A program made the position numbers and the translations under genes. From an uncultured Oscillospiraceae bacterium (GTDB lineage: Bacteria; Bacillota; Clostridia; Oscillospirales; Ruminococcaceae): a stretch of 43,458 bases of DNA. Positions within the stretch are counted from its first letter, which is position 1; each line of letters starts with the position of its first letter. The stretch covers positions 1-43,458 of the forward strand of contig CAKSPH010000020.1 of NCBI GenBank assembly GCA_934481355.1, written 5' to 3'. Of this stretch, positions 39,456 through 43,458 are shown in pieces. The notes beneath the pieces were generated by a model. That model saw nothing but the letters and a program-made list of their open reading frames with translations. It had not been told where the DNA came from and made no database searches.

Positions 39456-39614
39456 GGGAACCTCTAAAAACCGGTTTGAAAAGGGAAAATGGGTAGAGTG
39501 CACCGAATGCGATGAAAGCCGACGAAGTAAGGCTGTATGCCTTACGAGGAGGTTTTCTGAAGCAGGCGGTGTGCTATACACATTTTCACTCAAACAAGGT
39601 TTTTAGAGGTGACC
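39456..39614 (+). repeat. 159-bp MITE-like element, copy 3
   Basis: Left end GGGAACCTCTAAAAACC, right end GGTTTTTAGAGGTGACC, same length as the other two copies. Near the core it reads GAGGTTTTCTGAAG instead of GAGGTTTGAAGAAG, a small cluster of changes. TTGC/TTGT flank the ends, an imperfect 4-bp duplication. Lies between trmB and the zinc-ribbon gene. Confidence 0.9.
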
Positions 39615-39642
39615 TTGTGGTAATTAGTGAAAAGGAGCGCCT

Positions 39643-40746
39643 GTGGAAATAAAAACCGTTACATACCAGTGTCCCAACTGCAACGCGGCGCTGGAGTTCG
39701 ACAATGCCTCCGGAAAGTTTCTGTGCAAGTACTGCGGCAGCAGCTTCACCGAGGAGGACATAAAAAAATACTTCGCTGAAAACGAGGCGGAGCCGCTCAC
39801 GCAGGAAAATCTCGAAGCTGAGCGCGAAGCCGCGGCTGACGAATCCAACATTGAAGCTGAGGAATTTGCCGGAGCCTCCGCGCTGTACACCTGCCCCAAC
39901 TGCGGCGCGGGAGTTATCTGCGACAGCCTGACCTCCTCGACCCGCTGCCACTTCTGCCATACTCCGGTAATACTCACCGGACGGCTCTCCGGCGAATACA
40001 AACCGGATATGATAATTCCGTTCAGAATGACGCGGGAGCAGGCAGAACAGGCTTTCAAGGACTACTGCAAGGGAAAGATACTTCTCCCGAACGGCTTCCG
40101 GTCGGAGGCGCAGGTACAGAACATCACGCCGCTGTACGTCCCCTACTGGCTGAAAAGCGGCTCAGTGAACGCATTCATGGAAGCCGAAGGTCATAAGGTG
40201 CGCAGCTGGCGCGTTGGCGATATGCGCTACACCAACACGAAAATATTCTCCGTCACACGCCGCGCGGATATGGTATTCGTGAGGGTGCCCTGCGACGGTT
40301 CCAGGAGGATAGACGACAGCCTGATGGAGAGCATAGAGCCGTTCAACTACGATGGTCTGAAGCCGTTTTCGATGAGCTATCTATCCGGCTGCGGCGCTGA
40401 AAAGTACGACGTTGACAGCGCGGAGGCCTCCCGGCGTATCGACCAGAGGGTCGCCGATGCCGCCGCAGACGTCCTGAAGCAGGATATGCAGGGCTATTCC
40501 TCCGTCACGGAAAAGCGCCGGAATATGAACTACACCAACCAGCAGACCGTGTACGCTCTCATGCCGGTGTGGTTCGTAAACTACACCTACAAAGGCAAGG
40601 ATTACCCGTTCGTGATGAACGGGCAGACCGGAATAAATTTCGGTATCCTGCCGGTCAGCAGGCTGAAAAAATTCCTGTTCGGAGCCGCGTGGTTCGCTGG
40701 TCTGGGAATAGTGCTCAGTTTGTTAGGAGGTGTTCTGCTTGGCTAA
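39643..40746 (+). CDS. TFIIB-type zinc-ribbon membrane protein
   Basis: 367 residues from a GTG with AAAGGAG upstream. Two zinc ribbons: YQCPNCNAALEFDNASGKFLCKYCGSSF (about 8-35) and YTCPNCGAGVICDSLTSSTRCHFCHTP (about 86-112). A long beta-rich region follows, and one C-terminal membrane helix (FGAAWFAGLGIVLSLLGGVLL). Homologues are usually next to TPM-domain genes, as here, where the next gene overlaps; role unknown. Confidence 0.88.
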   Translation: MEIKTVTYQCPNCNAALEFDNASGKFLCKYCGSSFTEEDIKKYFAENEAEPLTQENLEAEREAAADESNIEAEEFAGASALYTCPNCGAGVICDSLTSSTRCHFCHTPVILTGRLSGEYKPDMIIPFRMTREQAEQAFKDYCKGKILLPNGFRSEAQVQNITPLYVPYWLKSGSVNAFMEAEGHKVRSWRVGDMRYTNTKIFSVTRRADMVFVRVPCDGSRRIDDSLMESIEPFNYDGLKPFSMSYLSGCGAEKYDVDSAEASRRIDQRVADAAADVLKQDMQGYSSVTEKRRNMNYTNQQTVYALMPVWFVNYTYKGKDYPFVMNGQTGINFGILPVSRLKKFLFGAAWFAGLGIVLSLLGGVLLG

Positions 40747-41527
40747 GAGAAAACTCTCCATGCTGGGCGCGATGTTCGCCGCGCTCGTATGCATGATGGG
40801 CCTTATGAGCTTCACCGCCTTTGCGGACGATACGGATTACGGCTATTTCGGCTGTATCGAGGATCATCAGGACGCGCTGACGGATTCCGAGGAAGCTCAG
40901 CTCCTGACGCTGCTTGACGATACGGCGCGCAGTATCCATGCGAATGTCGGCGTTATCTTCGCAGATTCCTACATGGACGGAATGAGCGAGGTCAGCTATA
41001 CAAAGAGCTTCCTTAACAGGAGCTTCGGCGAGTATTCCGATTCTGTCGTACTGATGATGGTGCAGACCGGCAGCGGAAAGGTAGACCAGATCTACGCCAC
41101 GGACGCCGCATACGACAAATATCACAGCAAGACAGACCGTATATTCGACTATGTCTATGACGGATTTGACAGTGGCTCAGGCGAAAATTACTACGCCGCT
41201 GTCGAGGGATTCTGCGATTACCTAAGCGGTCACCCGGTTGATGGGATAGAGTTCCACCTGAACTTAGGACACATTGTCGGAACAATAGCTGCGCTGATAG
41301 CCGCTATTGCGATTGCAAACGGTCATGCGGCTTCCTACAGGAAGAAACTCCCGATTTCGGCGCGGCAATATATGAAGAACGACATGACGCGCTTCACCGA
41401 GCGCAATGACGTTTTTGTCCGGGAATACACGACATCCCACCGGGTAAGCTCCAGCAGCTCAGGCGGGCGTGGAGGAGGTCACGGCGGCGGTCACCACGGC
41501 GGAGGTGGCGGAGGCCGAAGAAGATAA
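40739..41527 (+). CDS. TPM (Psb32/DUF477) domain membrane protein
   Basis: About 262 residues from a TTG at 40739 with AGGAGG upstream; the GTG at 40730 is too near that site. Signal helix MLGAMFAALVCMMGLMSFTAFA, TPM domain (ALTDSEEAQLLTLLDDTARSIHANVGVIFAD, VVLMMVQTGSG, about 40-160), a membrane helix (about 180-200), and a Gly/His/Arg-rich tail SSGGRGGGHGGGHHGGGGGG, typical of these proteins. Overlaps the zinc-ribbon gene; both probably form one envelope complex. Confidence 0.9.
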   Translation: MAKRKLSMLGAMFAALVCMMGLMSFTAFADDTDYGYFGCIEDHQDALTDSEEAQLLTLLDDTARSIHANVGVIFADSYMDGMSEVSYTKSFLNRSFGEYSDSVVLMMVQTGSGKVDQIYATDAAYDKYHSKTDRIFDYVYDGFDSGSGENYYAAVEGFCDYLSGHPVDGIEFHLNLGHIVGTIAALIAAIAIANGHAASYRKKLPISARQYMKNDMTRFTERNDVFVREYTTSHRVSSSSSGGRGGGHGGGHHGGGGGGRRR

Positions 41528-41561
41528 CAAAAACGGGAAGACGAACTCTTCCCGTTTTTGT
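41528..41561. terminator. Bidirectional terminator between convergent genes
   Basis: Perfect 13-bp stem CAAAAACGGGAAG / CTTCCCGTTTTTG (41528-41540, 41548-41560), T- and A-rich on both sides. The stop of the minus-strand gene is at its edge. Confidence 0.9.
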
Positions 41562-42017
41562 TTATTTATGGTGGTCAGCCGCGCTCCCGAGGGTCGGGAA
41601 CTCATTCCGGCGTATCTCTTCGCAGCGGCGCTCTATTCTCGCCCTTGCCGCCCCGGGAAGCTCGTCGAACACCGGCTCCACGCCGAAAAACGCGGAAACT
41701 ATCACTGCCGCGAAAGCATTGCCATCAATCTCCGAGGGCTGTAAGCTGAATTCCCGCAGAGGAAGCTCCTCCCGGGATTTGTAGTCCCCGAAATAAAACC
41801 GCTCGTCCGTTTTCCTCTGCCACTCATGGCGGAGCTCCGCAGCGGCGGCAAAAAGCTGGTCAAGGGAAGCGGTTTTCAGCTTACGGAGATAGAGCTGCCT
41901 GCCGTCCGGCGTGAGCCTGGCGTGCTCCTCCTGCCGGAGCGCCCGGTCATTATAGAACACCTGCGGCATTGGCAGACCGAGCATTCCGCATATGGTTTTG
42001 ACGTAGTTATTTATCAT
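41562..42017 (-). CDS. Conserved-looking protein, possible inactive metallopeptidase relative
   Basis: 151 residues. The stretch LDQLFAAAAELRHEWQRK and, later, IDGNAFAAVIVSAFF resemble the paired motifs HELRHxWQ and (E/D)xxANAFA of a small zinc-peptidase-like family in gut Firmicutes. Here the first His is replaced by Ala (AAELRHEWQ), so zinc binding is doubtful. No signal peptide or membrane helix. It ends 9 bases before the radical SAM gene's stop on the same strand, so the two may be cotranscribed (radical SAM first). Confidence 0.7.
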   Translation of the reverse strand: MINNYVKTICGMLGLPMPQVFYNDRALRQEEHARLTPDGRQLYLRKLKTASLDQLFAAAAELRHEWQRKTDERFYFGDYKSREELPLREFSLQPSEIDGNAFAAVIVSAFFGVEPVFDELPGAARARIERRCEEIRRNEFPTLGSAADHHK

Positions 42018-42025
42018 GTTTCACC

Positions 42026-42904
42026 TCAGAATAATGTGAGCTGTTCGCACTCCGGAAATTCATTCAGATACGCGAAAATCATCTTCGGGTCGGATTCCAG
42101 CCCGGCCTTCGCGCATTCCTCATGGAACAGCTTCATGAGCCTTGCAGTGTCCGGCGATGGAAGCTCGTAGTAATTCACGAACCGCTGCTCATACCGCTCC
42201 CTCAGCCCCGGGAAATGCCTGTCCAGCGCCGCGTAGAAGTACTCCCTGTTGCCCTCCCGCAGGGTCAGTCCCATGCCAAAGCACATCACTCCATAACAGC
42301 CGGCGCGGCTGGCGTAATCCACGATTTTCAGCACGTTTTCCTCCGTGTCGTTAATGAACGGCAGAAGCGGAGAAAACCAGACTACCGTTGGAATACCGCG
42401 CCCGCGCATTTCACACAGCACCTCGAACCTGCGCGCGGTGGTGCAGACGTTCGGCTCTATAATGCGGCAAAGCTCCTCGTCTGCGGTGGTGAGGGTCATC
42501 TGGACTACCGCCCTGGTCTTGCGGTTTATCTCGTCCAGCAGATCTATGTCGCGCATTATCAGGTCGGATTTAGTCAGAACCGCCGCTCCGAATTCGTACC
42601 GGCTGATGAGCTCCAGACAGCGCCGCGTTATACGGAGCTCCGCCTCCGCATGGATATACGGATCGCACATGGCGCCGGTGCCTATCATGCAGCGTTTTCT
42701 CCGGGAGCGCAGCGCCGCCTCCAGAAGCTGCGGTGCGTTCTCCTTGACCTCGATATCCTCGAAGGGCTGCGGATTCTGGTAGCACAGGCTACGGGAATCA
42801 CAGTAGATACACCCGTGCGTACAGCCGCGGTAGACGTTTATTCCGTTGTTCTGGGACAGTATTCCCTTTGCCTGCACGAAATGCAATGCACCCACTCCGT
42901 TCAT
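42026..42904 (-). CDS. SPL-family radical SAM protein
   Basis: About 292 residues from ATG 42904 (MNGVGALHFVQAKGIL), with GGAG eight bases upstream; ATG 42925 would put the start at the -10 box, so it is unlikely. The cluster motif is GCTHGCIYCDSRS (CxxxCxxC), followed by IGTGAMCDPYIHAEAELRITRRCLELI and a LTKSDLIMRDIDLL stretch, typical of the spore photoproduct lyase-like (Rv2578c) group. True SPL activity is not shown; these paralogues are of uncertain function. Confidence 0.92.
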   Translation of the reverse strand: MNGVGALHFVQAKGILSQNNGINVYRGCTHGCIYCDSRSLCYQNPQPFEDIEVKENAPQLLEAALRSRRKRCMIGTGAMCDPYIHAEAELRITRRCLELISRYEFGAAVLTKSDLIMRDIDLLDEINRKTRAVVQMTLTTADEELCRIIEPNVCTTARRFEVLCEMRGRGIPTVVWFSPLLPFINDTEENVLKIVDYASRAGCYGVMCFGMGLTLREGNREYFYAALDRHFPGLRERYEQRFVNYYELPSPDTARLMKLFHEECAKAGLESDPKMIFAYLNEFPECEQLTLF

Positions 42905-42923
42905 CAAAAAATCTCCGGTGAAC

Positions 42924-42952
42924 ATTATACACTATCCGGGCGGATTTGTCAA
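42924..42952 (-). promoter_or_regulatory. Perfect-consensus promoter of the radical SAM gene
   Basis: Minus strand: TTGACA (42947-42952), a 17-base spacer, TATAAT (42924-42929). Only six bases separate it from the divergent metY -35 box, so the two promoters may compete. Confidence 0.85.
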
Positions 42953-42958
42953 TATTCC

Positions 42959-42987
42959 TTGACTTTATCCTGAAAAAGCTGTATAAT
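42959..42987 (+). promoter_or_regulatory. Promoter of metY
   Basis: TTGACT (42959-42964), a 17-base spacer, TATAAT (42982-42987). The 45-nt leader has a short CCTATT/AATAGG hairpin; it is too short for a SAM riboswitch. Confidence 0.8.
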
Positions 42988-43038
42988 AGTAATGCAGACA
43001 AAACCCTATTCCGAAATAGGTATTATCAGGAGGACAAA

Positions 43039-43458
43039 ATGAGCGAATATAATTTAGGAACCAAATGCGTACAGGGCGGCTACACTCCCGGAAACGGCGA
43101 GCCCCGTCAGGTGCCGATAATCCAGAGCACGACATTCAAATACGCCACCAGCGAGGACATGGGAAAGCTGTTCGACCTTGAAGCGAGCGGATACTTCTAC
43201 ACCCGTCTCCAGAACCCCACGAACGATACGGTTGCCGCAAAGATATGCGACCTTGAGGGCGGTTCTGCGGCTATGCTGACCTCCTCCGGTCAGGCGGCGA
43301 ATTTCTTCGCGGTATTCAATATCGCAAGCTGCGGAGACCACGTTGTCGCTTCCAGCTCGATCTACGGTGGCACGTTCAACCTGTTCAACGTGACCATGCG
43401 CAAGATGGGCATTGATTTCACGTTCGTAAGCCCGGACTGCACTCCCGCAGAACTGAAC
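43039..43458 (+). CDS. metY: O-acetylhomoserine sulfhydrylase family enzyme (3' end outside window)
   Basis: First 140 residues; the frame is open to the right edge. CAGGAGG precedes the ATG. LGTKCVQGGYTPGNGEPRQVPIIQSTTFKYAT, GYFYTRLQNPTNDTVAAKICDLEGGSAAMLTSSGQAA and GDHVVASSSIYGGTFNLF are characteristic of the Cys/Met-metabolism PLP family, closest to O-acetylhomoserine sulfhydrylases. It makes homocysteine from O-acetylhomoserine and sulfide. The catalytic Lys is beyond the window. Confidence 0.9.
   Translation, partial: MSEYNLGTKCVQGGYTPGNGEPRQVPIIQSTTFKYATSEDMGKLFDLEASGYFYTRLQNPTNDTVAAKICDLEGGSAAMLTSSGQAANFFAVFNIASCGDHVVASSSIYGGTFNLFNVTMRKMGIDFTFVSPDCTPAELN

Noticed and set aside
42987..43038. 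SAM (S-box) riboswitch before metY
   Set aside because: The leader is only about 45 nt with one short hairpin, far too small.
1..43458. tRNA or rRNA genes
   Set aside because: No cloverleaf-type segment with a CCA-adjacent acceptor or T-loop GTTCGA-type motif, and no rRNA-like sequence, was noticed on reading; a dedicated scan was not possible.

Overview
The window looks like chromosomal DNA of an anaerobic, spore-forming, plant-fibre-degrading Firmicute of the Ruminococcus / Oscillospiraceae type. The main clues are a SpoIIID sporulation regulator, a GH9 cellulase-type enzyme, an anaerobic (CbiD/CbiK) cobalamin route, a TM1266-type iron-only hydrogenase regulator, consensus sigma-A promoters with 17-bp spacers, and Ser/Ala/Glu-rich lipoproteins. 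This assignment is inference from gene content; no 16S or other marker is present.

Layout. 1-4020 is an accessory island, visibly more AT-rich than the rest. It holds the C-terminal part of an McrC-like restriction protein, a coupled minus-strand trio (DUF4417 protein, MGGRG-start protein, small protein), an orphan promoter/terminator pair that predicts a ~75-nt RNA, an ImmA/IrrE peptidase with its XRE repressor, and an IS3-family transposase remnant. 4100-7030 is a minus-strand housekeeping operon (murA, yycJ-like, Dabb protein, hypoxanthine-DNA glycosylase). 7430-8470 is one secreted, wall- or membrane-anchored protein. 8819-17160 is a cobalamin/tetrapyrrole locus with two divergent cobalamin riboswitches: one precedes cbiD-cobM, the other precedes a lipoprotein cobaltochelatase (CbiK), a duplicated-domain lipoprotein and a BtuFCD-like ABC importer.

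17200-21090 holds a GH9 glycoside hydrolase without signal peptide, a membrane-anchored tandem SGNH esterase and a DUF4358 lipoprotein. 21100-28140 holds a lipid kinase, a DMT-type transporter, a MATE exporter and a MoxR-DUF58-membrane protein operon. 28260-31300 is a minus-strand operon of a TM1266-like regulator, a NitT/TauT-type binding lipoprotein and a fused permease-ATPase, behind a ~135-nt structured leader ending in an attenuator. 31480-35900 holds an amidohydrolase, then phoH-ybeY-dgkA, an MmcQ/YjbR protein, a patatin and a small Cys protein. 35950-41560 has spoIIID, an esterase, lysA, trmB, and a zinc-ribbon/TPM pair. 41560-43458 has a degenerate peptidase-like protein, an SPL-family radical SAM protein and the start of metY.

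The most unusual feature running through the window is a family of MITE-like elements. Three near-identical 159-bp copies, one 188-bp relative, one decayed copy and one solo end all carry terminal inverted repeats of the form GGTNACCTCTAAAAACC, are almost fully self-complementary, show probable 4-bp target duplications, and sit at gene ends. One supplies the stop codon of a transporter ATPase, one encodes the C-terminal tail of a membrane protein, and one abuts the -35 box of the TM1266 operon. Other points worth a second look are the orphan small RNA in the island, the extracytoplasmic CbiK, and the unidentified attenuator leader.
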